A DNA stretch of 64,000 nt, from contig CANMXN010000001.1 in NCBI GenBank assembly GCA_947501885.1, positions 1,488,001 through 1,552,000 on the forward strand, in the 5' to 3' direction. The notes beneath the pieces were generated by a model. That model worked only from the letters and a program-made list of their open reading frames with translations, was not told the origin of the DNA and did no database searches. Source of the DNA: an uncultured Sphingorhabdus sp. (lineage in GTDB: Bacteria; Pseudomonadota; Alphaproteobacteria; Sphingomonadales; Sphingomonadaceae). Both the position numbers and the translations under genes were made by a program. Of the stretch, positions 18,346 through 27,958 are shown piece by piece (positions within the stretch are counted from its first letter, which is position 1; each line of letters begins with the position of its first letter).

Positions 18346-19086
18346 TCACCGCGCTGCATCCATCAGGCTGCGCATTTTGCGTACGCTTTCTTCAAGGCCA
18401 AGAAAAATGGCTTCCCCGATTAAATAATGACCAATATTGAGTTCGGCTAATTGCGTAATTGCGGCAATAGGTTGTACATTTTCAAAAGTTAATCCATGAC
18501 CTGCGTGCGCTTCTATACCATTTTTGGCGGCCAATGCTGCTGCATCACTTATACGCTTTAATTCGCTTTCTACACCTTTTGCATCACCATCAAAACCGAA
18601 ATGTGCATAGCGCCCTGTATGAAATTCCACAACGGGAGCTTGTAAATGTATCGCTGCTTCAATTTGTCGTGGTTCGGCTTCAATAAATAGGCTGACGCGT
18701 ATATTGGCATCGCGTAATTTAGAGATAAAGGGCATGAGATTATTATGTTGCCCTGCCGCATCAAGCCCGCCTTCGGTGGTCCGCTCTTCGCGTTTTTCAG
18801 GAACAATACAGGCGGCATGTGGTTTATGGCGCAGCGCTATATCTAACATTTCATCGGTCGCTGCCATTTCCAAGTTGAGCGGTAAGTCGGTAGCATCCAT
18901 AATGCGTTCAATATCGGCATCACGAATATGGCGGCGGTCTTCACGTAAGTGCGCCGTAATACCGTCACCGCCAACGGATGCAACAATTTTGGCGGCGCGT
19001 ACAGGATCAGGATGTATCCCACCACGGGCATTGCGGATTGTTGCTACATGATCAATATTCACTCCAAGGCGCAGTTTTTGGTTCAT
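18346..19086 (-). CDS. pdxJ: Pyridoxine 5'-phosphate synthase
   Basis: A 246-residue TIM barrel that condenses 1-deoxyxylulose-5-phosphate with 3-amino-2-oxopropyl phosphate in vitamin B6 synthesis. [17 protein letters not shown], the [11 protein letters not shown] loop, the GHGLTFENV and the C-terminal IGEAIFLGL phosphate-binding motif are present. It lies between pyrE (12 bp) and acpS (10 bp), the usual alphaproteobacterial order. Confidence 0.97.
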   Translation of the reverse strand: MNQKLRLGVNIDHVATIRNARGGIHPDPVRAAKIVASVGGDGITAHLREDRRHIRDADIERIMDATDLPLNLEMAATDEMLDIALRHKPHAACIVPEKREERTTEGGLDAAGQHNNLMPFISKLRDANIRVSLFIEAEPRQIEAAIHLQAPVVEFHTGRYAHFGFDGDAKGVESELKRISDAAALAAKNGIEAHAGHGLTFENVQPIAAITQLAELNIGHYLIGEAIFLGLEESVRKMRSLMDAAR

Positions 19087-19098
19087 AAATTTTGAGGC

Positions 19099-19677
19099 CT
19101 ATTTTCTGCTTCCAGGTTTGGTTATTTCAACCGCTGCTAATTCTGCAGGCACTTCATCTTCAGCATAGGTGGGAAAGTTAAGCGCAATTAGGGAATGAAA
19201 AGGGACATCAAATTGTGCGCTGCCGGCGCTGCGATCAACCAAGCTGCCAAAGCAGATTACTTCACCGCCTACAGCCTTAACAGCATCCATAGCTTGACGT
19301 GATGACAGGCCCGTAGTGACAACATCTTCCATCAATAGGACTTTTTGTCCTGCGCTAATTTCAAACCCGCGGCGCAGCTCAAATGTGCCAGTTGGGCGTT
19401 CAAGGAAGATGGCATTTAATTCAAGTGCACGCCCCATTTCATGACCAATGATCAATCCGCCCATTGCGGGTGAAACAACCAAGTCGATTTTAGCACGTGT
19501 TTCCCGTGGAATCTTTTTAGCAAGAGCATTGGCGAGTCGAGAAGCGCGATATGGATCCATTAAGACCCGCGCGCATTGTAGATAATGGGCGCTATGGCGT
19601 CCTGATGAAAGCAGGAAGTGACCTTCTAAAAGGGCATTGGCATTGCGAAATTCGGATAAAACTTCTTCTTCGGTCAT
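19099..19677 (-). CDS. pyrE: Orotate phosphoribosyltransferase
   Basis: A 192-residue enzyme that makes OMP from orotate and PRPP in pyrimidine synthesis. The PRPP motif is LLMEDVVTTGLSSRQAMDAV, and the SSGRHSAHYLQCARVLMDP start segment is typical of the alphaproteobacterial type. It is the first gene of the pyrE-pdxJ-acpS-lepB operon and diverges from the cytochrome oxidase operon. Confidence 0.96.
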   Translation of the reverse strand: MTEEEVLSEFRNANALLEGHFLLSSGRHSAHYLQCARVLMDPYRASRLANALAKKIPRETRAKIDLVVSPAMGGLIIGHEMGRALELNAIFLERPTGTFELRRGFEISAGQKVLLMEDVVTTGLSSRQAMDAVKAVGGEVICFGSLVDRSAGSAQFDVPFHSLIALNFPTYAEDEVPAELAAVEITKPGSRK

Positions 19678-20034
19678 GATGGAGGAGAGACTTTCTTGTT
19701 CATATTACGCATTTTAATAGTGATGATATTTCCATTTGTTATGTTATTGAGAGCATTTCTATAGAAGGTTTTTCTCTATTCCGTAACGTTATTTTGATCA
19801 ATTGATATTGCAATAGTTTCGAGGTTATTATTACTATTTGGACGCTATGACTTAGGATCGCAAGAGTCACTATGATAAGTGGTTAAAAAAATCTGCAAAA
19901 TAATTTGAAAAAATGTGTTCAAACGCTTGAGGCTTTTACAAAGCGAGCCTATAAGCCGCTCATAGATATTCTGTTCCTATATAAAGCCTATATGTTTTAT
20001 TATGAATAACAGATATAATTATGAGGCTAAGTTA
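19678..20034. other. Divergent intergenic region, pyrE and coxB promoters
   Basis: No gene is seen in these 357 bp. It must carry the promoters of pyrE (leftward) and the cytochrome oxidase operon (rightward). A perfect 10-bp palindrome ATCAATTGAT lies at 19797-19806, but it does not fit the FNR consensus. An AGGCT/AGCCT inverted repeat occurs around 19930-19950. No promoter could be fixed with confidence. Confidence 0.4.
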
Positions 20035-21099
20035 ATGAATTTTAGTAATAAATTATTGATGCTTATCGGGTTACTATTTGTATCGACGCAAAGCGTTGCA
20101 CAGGAATCGCAACAGCCCGTTTCAGCCCCCATTGCAGCGCCAGCGTCTGAGACGGTGGCTCCACCAGTTGCAAATGATGATCAGACAGTTGCGCAAAGTG
20201 CAACTGAGGCGGATTCAGGACCTGAATATGTACCTATGGATGCGGTTGAAGGGTTTGGCATGCCAACCTCTGCGGAAGATGATATAATCGCGAGTATGGA
20301 TTTCCAAGACCAAAAAAGTGATTTGGGTCAAGAAGCTTATCGGATTAATAATTATATATTATTGCCAATTATCACCGTCATTTCTCTTTTTGTTTTGGCG
20401 CTGCTGTTTTGGGTTATCGTTCGTTATCGCCGCAAAGCTAATCCTGTACCGTCTAAAACAACGCATAATACGCTTGTTGAAATTCTCTGGACAGGCATTC
20501 CTATCTTGATCTTGATTGGCATATCTGTTCCATCAATTGGGCTGCTAGCCAAACAGTTTGAACCAGCGCCGCAAAATGCAGTCACAGTTAAGGCTGTTGG
20601 GTATCAGTGGTATTGGGGTTTTGAATATCCTGATCATGGCGGTATCGAAATTATCGCCAATATGCTCAAAGAGGAATCTGATGCTGCAGAGGGTGAGCGT
20701 TTCCGCACCGATGCTGACGGCCCTGCATTGCTTGCTACCGATAATCGTATGGTAGTGCCAGTAGGCGTTCCTATCAGGCTGCAAACCACTGCTGCTGATG
20801 TTATTCATAGTTTTGCTATTCCATCGCTATGGTTTAAATTGGATGCAGTGCCAGGACGTTTGAATGAAAAGGCGCTAACTATTAATGAACCAGGTGTATA
20901 TTTTGGCCAGTGTAGTGAGCTTTGCGGCGCACGTCATGGTTTTATGCCAATTGCGATTGAGGCATTACCGCCTGCTGAATTTGCCAATTGGGTGAAATCA
21001 CAAGGTGGCACTATGCCCAATGAAGCCATTGCTGAAGCTTCCCCCGAAGCTGAAGAAGCTACTGCTGAAAATAACGAAACAGCGCCAGTCGCTGGTTAA
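20035..21099 (+). CDS. coxB: Cytochrome c oxidase subunit II
   Basis: A 354-residue periplasm-facing subunit of aa3-type oxidase. A signal peptide (MNFSNKLLMLIGLLFVSTQS) precedes a Pro/Ala-rich stretch, two membrane helices (around LPIITVISLFVLALLFWVIV and IPILILIGISVPSIGLLAKQ) and the cupredoxin domain with the Cu-A site CSELCGARHGFMP. The ATG at 20035 has GAGG 8 bp upstream; an earlier ATG at 20002 lacks this and would ruin the signal peptide. The C-terminal tail is Glu/Ala-rich. It is the first gene of a seven- or eight-gene operon. Confidence 0.96.
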   Translation: MNFSNKLLMLIGLLFVSTQSVAQESQQPVSAPIAAPASETVAPPVANDDQTVAQSATEADSGPEYVPMDAVEGFGMPTSAEDDIIASMDFQDQKSDLGQEAYRINNYILLPIITVISLFVLALLFWVIVRYRRKANPVPSKTTHNTLVEILWTGIPILILIGISVPSIGLLAKQFEPAPQNAVTVKAVGYQWYWGFEYPDHGGIEIIANMLKEESDAAEGERFRTDADGPALLATDNRMVVPVGVPIRLQTTAADVIHSFAIPSLWFKLDAVPGRLNEKALTINEPGVYFGQCSELCGARHGFMPIAIEALPPAEFANWVKSQGGTMPNEAIAEASPEAEEATAENNETAPVAG

Positions 21100-21117
21100 G
21101 ATTTAAAGGTTGATATT

Positions 21118-22776
21118 ATGACAACAATAGCTGCAAATCCCGCCGATCATCACGCGCATGATGCGGATCATAAACCAGCCTTTTTTGCGCGTTGGTTTAT
21201 GTCCACCAACCATAAAGATATTGGCACACTCTATCTGATATTTGCGATTTTCGCGGGTATTATTGGTGGCGCTATTTCTGGTATGATGCGTGTTGAACTG
21301 GCTGAACCTGGGGTACAATATCTTGGGCAGTGGGCCAGCTGGCTTTCAGGTAGTGAAGCCACATGGGATGAGGCGCTTCATATGTGGAATGTGCTGATCA
21401 CTGCGCATGGCCTGATCATGGTATTCTTCATGGTAATGCCTGCTATCATTGGTGGTTTTGGCAACTGGTTTGTACCGCTTATGATTGGCGCACCCGACAT
21501 GGCCTTTCCGCGCATGAATAACGTTAGCTATTGGCTTACCGTTGTAGCCTTTATCATGTTACTCGGTTCAACCTTTGTACCAGGCGGTACAGGCCTTGGC
21601 GCTGGTACGGGTTGGACAGTCTATGCACCGTTATCAACCAGCGGATCGGTCGGTCCAGCCGTTGATATGGCGATATTCTCGCTCCACTTAGCGGGTGCGG
21701 CGTCAATTTTGGGTGCGGTCAACTTTATTACAACCATCTTTAATATGCGTGCACCGGGCATGACACTTCACAAAATGCCATTGTTCGTATGGTCTGTTCT
21801 CGTAACAGCTTTCCTATTGTTATTAGCGCTTCCTGTTTTGGCAGCGGCTATTACGATGTTATTGACAGACCGTAATTTCGGCACGGGATTTTTTGATGCA
21901 GCCCAAGGCGGTGATCCAATTTTATACCAGCATCTTTTCTGGTTCTTTGGTCACCCCGAAGTTTACATCATGATTTTGCCAGGCTTTGGTATTATCTCGC
22001 AAATTGTATCAACCTTTAGCCGTAAACCAGTTTTTGGTTATCTTGGTATGGCCTATGCGATGGTAGCGATTGGCGTGGTTGGATTTGTCGTCTGGGCGCA
22101 CCATATGTTCACTATTGGCATGACCGCGAATGTGAAAATTTACTTTACAGCAGCAACGATGGTGATTGCGGTGCCAACGGGTATTAAAATCTTTAGCTGG
22201 ATTGCGACCATGTGGGGCGGTTCTATCTCATTTAAAACGCCTATGCTTTGGGCGATGGGCTTCATCTTTATGTTTACCGTTGGCGGTGTAACGGGTGTGG
22301 TTTTGGCCAACGGCGGTCTGGATGATGCCTATCATGATACCTATTATGTGGTGGCCCATTTCCACTATGTATTATCATTGGGTGCGGTCTTCTCGCTCTT
22401 CGCTGGTTTCTATTATTGGTTCGGCAAAATGAGCGGACGGATGCTCAATGAATTTTTGGGACAATTACACTTTTGGATATTCTTTATCGGCGTGAATGTA
22501 TTATTCTTCCCCATGCATTTCTTGGGCAACAATGGTATGCCGCGCCGTATTCCAGATTATAATTCGGCCTATGCCTATTGGAATGAAATTGCATCATATG
22601 GCTATGCGATTATGGCTGTTGGTGTCCTCATCTTCTTTATCAATATTGCTTGGGCCTTTATTGCAGGACGCAAGGCCGAAGATAATTATTGGGGTGAAGG
22701 CGCCACAACATTAGAATGGACATTGTCCAGCCCGCCGCCTTTCCACCAATTTGAAACCTTGCCTGAAATTAAATAA
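21118..22776 (+). CDS. coxA: Cytochrome c oxidase subunit I
   Basis: A 552-residue twelve-helix catalytic subunit. The heme and Cu-B ligands are visible in [10 protein letters not shown] (low-spin heme His), [13 protein letters not shown] (Cu-B His with its crosslinked Tyr), [10 protein letters not shown] (Cu-B His pair) and [10 protein letters not shown] (heme a3 and a His). The HPEVY glutamate marks the A-type oxidases with a D-channel. Located 18 bp after coxB. Confidence 0.98.
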   Translation: MTTIAANPADHHAHDADHKPAFFARWFMSTNHKDIGTLYLIFAIFAGIIGGAISGMMRVELAEPGVQYLGQWASWLSGSEATWDEALHMWNVLITAHGLIMVFFMVMPAIIGGFGNWFVPLMIGAPDMAFPRMNNVSYWLTVVAFIMLLGSTFVPGGTGLGAGTGWTVYAPLSTSGSVGPAVDMAIFSLHLAGAASILGAVNFITTIFNMRAPGMTLHKMPLFVWSVLVTAFLLLLALPVLAAAITMLLTDRNFGTGFFDAAQGGDPILYQHLFWFFGHPEVYIMILPGFGIISQIVSTFSRKPVFGYLGMAYAMVAIGVVGFVVWAHHMFTIGMTANVKIYFTAATMVIAVPTGIKIFSWIATMWGGSISFKTPMLWAMGFIFMFTVGGVTGVVLANGGLDDAYHDTYYVVAHFHYVLSLGAVFSLFAGFYYWFGKMSGRMLNEFLGQLHFWIFFIGVNVLFFPMHFLGNNGMPRRIPDYNSAYAYWNEIASYGYAIMAVGVLIFFINIAWAFIAGRKAEDNYWGEGATTLEWTLSSPPPFHQFETLPEIK

Positions 22777-22810
22777 GGTTTTCACAAAGGCTATACTGCC
22801 AAAATATACA

Positions 22811-22834
22811 ATGGGCCTGATCTATTGGGCCCAT
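22811..22834 (+). other. Intercistronic hairpin between coxA and ctaB
   Basis: ATGGGCC (22811-22817) is complementary to GGCCCAT (22828-22834) with a 10-nt loop. There is no T-run behind it, so it is more likely to be a processing or mRNA-stability element than a terminator. Confidence 0.55.
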
Positions 22835-22855
22835 TGATGCAAGCGGATGATAGTG

Positions 22856-23782
22856 ATGAAAGAAGCTATACCAACTGACTTATATATCCCTGCGGATTGG
22901 CGTGATTTTTGGGCGCTAACCAAGCCGCGTGTCATGAGTTTGGTTGTATTTACGGCTTTATGTGGTTTGCTAGCAGCGCCAAATAGCATCCACCCCATCA
23001 TTGGATTTACTGCTATTTTGTGCATCGCTCTAGGTGCTGGTGCATCGGGTGCACTCAACCAATGGTATGAGGCTGATCTTGATGCAAAGATGAAGCGTAC
23101 CGAAAAACGCCCTTTACCCGATGGCCGAATGGGCAAAGAATCGGCGCTACAATTTGGATTGGGATTGGCGGCCTTTTCCGTTTTAATCATGGCAGTTGGT
23201 GTGAATTATTTGTCAGCAGCCTTATTGGCTTTTTCAATATTTTTCTATGCTGTGGTTTATACGGTATGGCTCAAACGTTCGACTCCGCAGAATATCGTGA
23301 TAGGCGGTGCTGCAGGGGCATTCCCGCCATTAATTGGTTGGGCGGCTGTTACGGGCGATGTCACAGTGATGCCGCTGTTGCTATTTGCTATTATCTTTTT
23401 ATGGACGCCGCCGCATTTTTGGGCCTTGGCTCTTTTCATGAAGAGTGATTATGGCAATGCGGGCGTTCCAATGTTGCCAGTAGTCGCAGGCCGTAAATCA
23501 ACGCGCAACCAAATCTTTGCCTACACATTTCCAATGGCGGGCGCGGCAATATTGCCCTTTTTCATGGGATATGCTGGATTGCTCTATGGTGTTACGGCTG
23601 TGATGCTCAATATTGCCTTCATTATAATGGCTGCACAAGTGTGGCGCAATGATAGCGAAGACATAGCGGATATGAAGCCTGAGAAACGGCTCTTTGCTTT
23701 TTCTATCCTCTATCTGTTCATATTATTTGCTGTGGTTGCAGCCGATAATATATTGGGTTTTGAAAAGGTTGTATATCTATGA
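22856..23782 (+). CDS. ctaB: Protoheme IX farnesyltransferase (heme o synthase)
   Basis: A 308-residue UbiA-fold prenyltransferase that adds farnesyl to heme b for heme o/a. The first Asp motif is [20 protein letters not shown], with further membrane spans after it and the [20 protein letters not shown] segment typical of CtaB. ATG 22856 lies 8 bp after AAGCGGA; the ATG at 22847 is too close to it. The stop overlaps the next gene by ATGA. Confidence 0.95.
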   Translation: MKEAIPTDLYIPADWRDFWALTKPRVMSLVVFTALCGLLAAPNSIHPIIGFTAILCIALGAGASGALNQWYEADLDAKMKRTEKRPLPDGRMGKESALQFGLGLAAFSVLIMAVGVNYLSAALLAFSIFFYAVVYTVWLKRSTPQNIVIGGAAGAFPPLIGWAAVTGDVTVMPLLLFAIIFLWTPPHFWALALFMKSDYGNAGVPMLPVVAGRKSTRNQIFAYTFPMAGAAILPFFMGYAGLLYGVTAVMLNIAFIIMAAQVWRNDSEDIADMKPEKRLFAFSILYLFILFAVVAADNILGFEKVVYL

Positions 23783-23991
23783 CAAAGCCAGCTCTACCTG
23801 CTAAAGAGGGTGAAGAGATCACTTCTAGCGGACATAATGATCCCAAAATTATCGGTAATTTTAGCCCAGAACAAAGCCGCAAAATTCGGGAGCGTCAAAT
23901 AGAGCGCTCTAAAGTCATGGGCTTGATATTATTTGCACTTTGTGTTTTATTTTTTGCCATAACAATTGTCAAAATAGGAGTGTGGGGATGA
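23779..23991 (+). CDS. Small single-TM protein of the cox operon (CoxF-like)
   Basis: A 70-residue protein with a polar N-terminal half ([18 protein letters not shown]) and one C-terminal membrane span ([19 protein letters not shown]). A gene of this kind sits between ctaB and ctaG in many alphaproteobacteria and is called CoxF; its role in oxidase assembly is not well defined. It overlaps both neighbours by 4 nt (ATGA at each end), which supports it being real. Confidence 0.8.
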   Translation: MTKPALPAKEGEEITSSGHNDPKIIGNFSPEQSRKIRERQIERSKVMGLILFALCVLFFAITIVKIGVWG

Positions 23992-24560
23992 ATATGCCGC
24001 TCACTCTTGATCAGCAGAAATCAAATATGCGAATTGGCCTAATGGCGGGTGGTTTGGCGATTGCTATGGTGGGTTTGGGTTTTGCCGCCGTGCCGCTATA
24101 TGATTTATTTTGCCGTGTCACGGGTTTTGGCGGGACCACGCAGCGCGTTGATGCTGTTACGGCTTCAAATATTCAAACCAGTGCTGCCTTTATCAATGTA
24201 CGCTTTGATGCTAATCATAGCCCTGCGCTACCCTGGGAGTTTAAACCAGAACGTAGTGTTGAAAAAGTGGCGGTTGGAGCGCGCGATATGTCCGTCTATA
24301 TCGCTAAAAATTTGAGCGATAAAGATGTGAGCGGCACGGCAACTTTCAATGTTACTCCTGTACAAGCAGGAAAATATTTCAATAAAATTCAGTGCTTTTG
24401 TTTTACGGAACAAACATTAAAAGCAGGACAACAAGTGCGCATGCCCGTTCTTTACTATGTTGATCCAGACATATTAACCGACCCCGACACAAAAGATATT
24501 TCAGAAATAACCCTAAGCTATACCTTCTTCCCTATAGACCCAGCGGAAAAGGGAAGCTAA
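23988..24560 (+). CDS. ctaG: Cytochrome c oxidase assembly protein CtaG/Cox11
   Basis: A 190-residue copper chaperone that helps build Cu-B in subunit I. It has one N-terminal membrane span (MAGGLAIAMVGLGFAAVPLY), the LFCRVTGFGGTTQ segment and the copper-binding CFCF motif in KIQCFCFTEQTL. TAGGAG lies 7 bp upstream of ATG 23988; the longer frame back to 23940 covers the preceding gene. Confidence 0.96.
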   Translation: MNMPLTLDQQKSNMRIGLMAGGLAIAMVGLGFAAVPLYDLFCRVTGFGGTTQRVDAVTASNIQTSAAFINVRFDANHSPALPWEFKPERSVEKVAVGARDMSVYIAKNLSDKDVSGTATFNVTPVQAGKYFNKIQCFCFTEQTLKAGQQVRMPVLYYVDPDILTDPDTKDISEITLSYTFFPIDPAEKGS

Positions 24561-24596
24561 GAAGATGATAGCAAATTAAAGAAGTGGAATTACATC

Positions 24597-25457
24597 ATGG
24601 CAGGTGCCAATAATCATGATTATCATATCTTACCACCGAGCATTTGGCCATTAGTCGGCTCGTTTGCAGCGCTTACTATGTTTGGCGGTTTGGTTATGTG
24701 GTTTGCCAATGCACCTTATGGTTCGTTGGTTGGCGGCGCTGGTTTGATTGCAGTTCTGTTCACCTTTTACAGCTGGTGGATTGACGTTGTGAATGAGGCT
24801 CATGCGGGTGATCATACGCCTGTTGTGCAATTGCATCTTCGTTATGGTATGATCTTGTTTATCGCTTCCGAAGTGATGTTTTTTGTCGGCTGGTTTTGGG
24901 CATGGTTTGATTATTCTTTATTCCCGCAACCTTTAGTATTTGCCGATGGTGAAATCACCAATATGTTTGGCCAAGAAGGCGCTGACTTGCTCGCGCAGTG
25001 GCCGCCGCAAGGTATGGAAGTTCTGGATGCTATGAAACTTCCTTTGCTCAACACATTAATTTTGCTATGTTCTGGTACAACGGTTACTTGGGCGCATCAC
25101 AGCCTTATTAATGGTAATCGTGATGGTCTCAAAAAAGGCTTATGGCTCACCATAGCTTTGGGTGTATTATTCACAGCTTTGCAAGCCGTTGAATATATCG
25201 AGGCCCCCTTCACTATGGCGGGTTCTAATTATGGCAGTGCCTTTTTCATGGCGACGGGTTTCCATGGTTTTCATGTTTTGGTTGGAACGATCTTTTTGAT
25301 CGTCTGTCAATTCCGTGTGTATAAAGGACATTTTACACCGCAGCAGCATTTTGGATTTGAAGCCGCCGCTTGGTATTGGCATTTTGTTGATGTTGTATGG
25401 TTATTCCTCTTTGCCACCATCTATGTTTGGGGTGGTTGGGGCGCACCTACACATTAA
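24597..25457 (+). CDS. coxC: Cytochrome c oxidase subunit III
   Basis: A 286-residue seven-helix subunit. NNHDYHILPPSIWPLVGS at the N-terminus, ASEVMFFVGWFWAWF, GTTVTWAHHSLINGN and the C-terminal HFVDVVWLFLFATIYVWGG are all characteristic. It stabilises the catalytic core and proton uptake. The stop shares one base with the start of the DUF983 gene (TAATG). Confidence 0.97.
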   Translation: MAGANNHDYHILPPSIWPLVGSFAALTMFGGLVMWFANAPYGSLVGGAGLIAVLFTFYSWWIDVVNEAHAGDHTPVVQLHLRYGMILFIASEVMFFVGWFWAWFDYSLFPQPLVFADGEITNMFGQEGADLLAQWPPQGMEVLDAMKLPLLNTLILLCSGTTVTWAHHSLINGNRDGLKKGLWLTIALGVLFTALQAVEYIEAPFTMAGSNYGSAFFMATGFHGFHVLVGTIFLIVCQFRVYKGHFTPQQHFGFEAAAWYWHFVDVVWLFLFATIYVWGGWGAPTH

Positions 25458-25897
25458 TGTCTGTTGAAACACATAGAGATAAAAAGGGGCAGTTGGCGTT
25501 ATTACCAGCTGCCTTTTTTGGTGCTTGCCCGCAATGCGGCGTGCATAGTATTTTTGGCGAGATATTACATTCTAATCCCGCTAGCTTTATGCCGAAATGT
25601 AAAAATTGTGACCTTGATTATAGTAGCTTTAATGTCGGTGATGGACCAGCGGCTTTTCTCACCTTCATCATGGGCGCGCTAATTGTCACATTGGCGTTAA
25701 CAGTGGAATTGTCTTTCTACCCACCATTTTGGGTCCACATCATTCTCTGGGTGCCTTTCACAATTATCATGACGATTATGTCCTTACGCATAGCAAAAGG
25801 GGCTTTGCTGATTTTGGAATATCGTAACCAAGCTAAAGAAGCTGTATCGGATGATGTAAAGGTTATGGACGGTTCAAAAGAAGGTAATGATGCGTAA
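25457..25897 (+). CDS. DUF983 family protein
   Basis: A 146-residue protein with an N-terminal zinc-ribbon-like motif: CPQCG near residue 27 and CKNC near 50, followed by NVGDGPAAFLTFIMGALIV and a second membrane span (FWVHIILWVPFTIIMTIMSL). DUF983 genes regularly lie between coxC and surf1 in alphaproteobacteria and are assumed to act in oxidase maturation, without a known mechanism. It overlaps the SURF1 gene by 8 bp. Confidence 0.88.
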   Translation: MSVETHRDKKGQLALLPAAFFGACPQCGVHSIFGEILHSNPASFMPKCKNCDLDYSSFNVGDGPAAFLTFIMGALIVTLALTVELSFYPPFWVHIILWVPFTIIMTIMSLRIAKGALLILEYRNQAKEAVSDDVKVMDGSKEGNDA

Positions 25898-26471
25898 TAT
25901 ACCCATTATAGCAACAATTATTGCCTTATTGGCTATTGGTATAATGATAGGCCTTGGCTTTTGGCAGTTGGACCGATTGGATCAGAAGCAGGTAATATTA
26001 GAGAAATATGGCAATGCCTCTTCATTGGAAGAAATCACCTATCCGATAGTTTTAGATGCTGAGGATCTGCCCTATTATCGGCGCTCATCAATTAATTGTT
26101 CTAAGGTCATAAGCTGGTCATCGGTTTCGGGTAAAAATGCGCGTGATGAATCGGGTCTGGCTCATATCGCGCAATGTAAAACAACAGGCATAGAAGGATC
26201 TAGGGCTGAGGTTGCCGTCGGATGGAGCAAAAGCCCACAGTCACCGAAATGGAATGGTGGACGTGTTAAAGGCATTATATCCCAAGGGCGCGAGCAGCCA
26301 ATAAAATTAACGGTGCAACAACCGATTGAGGGCCTAGAGATTTTGAAAGCACCCGATCCTGCCAATATTCCCAACAATCATTTCCTCTATGCGATACAAT
26401 GGTTCTTATTCGCTTTCTCTGCAGCAATTATCTATATATTCGCAGCAAGAAAGAAAATAGCTTTGGGTTAA
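25890..26471 (+). CDS. SURF1 family oxidase assembly protein, short form
   Basis: A 193-residue protein with the two end membrane helices of SURF1: N-terminal IIATIIALLAIGIMIGLGFW followed by QLDRLDQKQ, and C-terminal NNHFLYAIQWFLFAFSAAII. SURF1 aids heme a insertion into subunit I. It is shorter than the usual 220-250 residues; the middle domain appears condensed. GAAGG at 25880-25884 is 5 bp before ATG 25890, so I prefer it to ATG 25887. This is probably the last gene of the cox operon. Confidence 0.88.
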   Translation: MRNIPIIATIIALLAIGIMIGLGFWQLDRLDQKQVILEKYGNASSLEEITYPIVLDAEDLPYYRRSSINCSKVISWSSVSGKNARDESGLAHIAQCKTTGIEGSRAEVAVGWSKSPQSPKWNGGRVKGIISQGREQPIKLTVQQPIEGLEILKAPDPANIPNNHFLYAIQWFLFAFSAAIIYIFAARKKIALG

Positions 26472-26542
26472 GCTGATTGACACAAGCCACTAAATTAGTA
26501 TTTTACCTTATTATAGATAAAGATTTAAACGAGGTGAATCTG

Positions 26543-27250
26543 ATGAGTAGATTATTTTTCGTTATTTGTATTTTACTATTTATATCATTGCCATTGAGTG
26601 CGAAATCCGAGAATTCTTATAATTATCGAGATAGAATTGGTGAATTGGCATTTAATACGGACTTGTTTTTCTCAGAACGAAAAGAACAAAGATTGTTTAT
26701 GTCAATAAACTATAGAGGCGATGATTATGATTATCCAGTCTATGCGATTGCAGTTAGAAAAGGCTGCATAAGTACCGATGTCGGTACAGCAAAAAAAGAA
26801 TGCCATAAGCGTCTAACAGCGCGTATGGTTCGTTCGCCATATGAAGGAGAGCCTCAACGTCCAAGGCACAGAGGACAAAAGCTATTGAGAGCTATTTCAG
26901 AACAAAAAGTCAAAAATGATAAAGAGCTGATTAAGGCGTTGGATGAATATGGATTAGAATGGTATGAGGCTGATATTAATAGTTGTGAGACAGCCGTTCA
27001 ATTCCTTAAGAGTTCATCAGAAATTAATTTCTTTCCAAATCCGATATTATTGAAGGATGACAGCATAAATATCTATTTTCATGCAGATACAATGGATTTT
27101 TCGTTTGGAGACTATAACAAAAAAGTTCATTATTCTGGAGTAATCAGCAATAATACTCCTGGCGCTTGGGCGAATCAGTTTGCAAGAAGCCTCGAATCAT
27201 GTTGGTTTCCGTCAAAAGCTGAAACGCCCTGGCATATTGGTAAAGTCTGA
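26543..27250 (+). CDS. Hypothetical secreted protein
   Basis: A 235-residue protein, not recognised. It starts with a clear signal peptide (MSRLFFVICILLFISLPLSA), and GAGGTG stands 7-8 bp before ATG 26543; the upstream in-frame ATG at 26477 lacks both. The mature part is charged and contains four Cys (GCISTD, KKECHK, NSCETA, ESCWFP), suggesting disulfides in the periplasm. It is an AT-rich orphan between the cox operon and infC, convergent with infC. Confidence 0.6.
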   Translation: MSRLFFVICILLFISLPLSAKSENSYNYRDRIGELAFNTDLFFSERKEQRLFMSINYRGDDYDYPVYAIAVRKGCISTDVGTAKKECHKRLTARMVRSPYEGEPQRPRHRGQKLLRAISEQKVKNDKELIKALDEYGLEWYEADINSCETAVQFLKSSSEINFFPNPILLKDDSINIYFHADTMDFSFGDYNKKVHYSGVISNNTPGAWANQFARSLESCWFPSKAETPWHIGKV

Positions 27251-27282
27251 TATTATAATAGCTTAAAAATAAATAATTTATC

Positions 27283-27828
27283 TTAGCGCGGCGAAAGTAC
27301 CATCAACATTTGGCGGCCTTCGAGCTTAGGCATGGCCTCTACTTTGGCGGTTTCTTTGGTATCTTCTTGAACGCGATTCAATAATTCCATGCCCAATTGT
27401 TGGTGGGACATTTCACGGCCGCGAAAGCGCAGTGTGATTTTTACTTTATCACCATTGTCGATAAATTCATTCACCTTCTTCATCTTCACCATATAATCAT
27501 GAGTGTCGATATTGGGGCGCATTTTAATTTCTTTAATATCTTGTGTTTTCTGACTTTTACGCGCGGCACTGGCTTTTTTCTGCGCTTCATATTTATATTT
27601 GCCAACATCTAGAAATTTACAGACAGGCGGATTTGCATTGGGAGATACTTCCACCAAATCAAGGCCCGCAGCTTTTGCTTGTTCTATCGCTTCGTTACGG
27701 TAAAGCGTTCCCAAATTTTCTCCATCACCATCAATCACCAGCACTTTTTCAGCTTGGATAAGATCATTGAAACGAGGTCCACTTTTCGTGGGAGGCGTTG
27801 GTCCACGCCGGGTCGTTGGGGTAGCGAT
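27283..27828 (-). CDS. infC: Translation initiation factor IF-3 with a probable AUC start
   Basis: A 181-residue IF-3, which keeps 30S subunits apart from 50S and checks the start codon. Seen: [20 protein letters not shown] in the N-domain, the [20 protein letters not shown] linker and the C-domain [15 protein letters not shown]. No ATG, GTG or TTG lies before the N-domain in a fitting place; instead ATC at 27828-27826 has GGAG 8 bp upstream and gives a basic [12 protein letters not shown] leader. IF-3 genes are known for rare start codons that allow autoregulation. A GTG at 27744 would delete half the N-domain. Confidence 0.93.
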   Translation of the reverse strand: MATPTTRRGPTPPTKSGPRFNDLIQAEKVLVIDGDGENLGTLYRNEAIEQAKAAGLDLVEVSPNANPPVCKFLDVGKYKYEAQKKASAARKSQKTQDIKEIKMRPNIDTHDYMVKMKKVNEFIDNGDKVKITLRFRGREMSHQQLGMELLNRVQEDTKETAKVEAMPKLEGRQMLMVLSPR

Positions 27829-27958
27829 AGTATTTTCTCCGTAATTATTATTGGTAATAGCCCATTAGCGCCATTTTATACGATAATAAAGCCCAATGGT
27901 TAATAATCCTATTATCGTGCTGTATTGGCAACATAGTCGACCTATGATGACCCTATGC

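Noticed and set aside
19797-19806. Possible FNR/CRP-type site ATCAATTGAT upstream of the oxidase operon
   Set aside because: It is a palindrome but the half-site spacing does not fit TTGAT-N4-ATCAA; kept only as a note in the intergenic entry.
27679-27903. Plus-strand frames of about 70 codons opposite infC
   Set aside because: They are antisense to IF-3 and its leader and show no protein-like composition.
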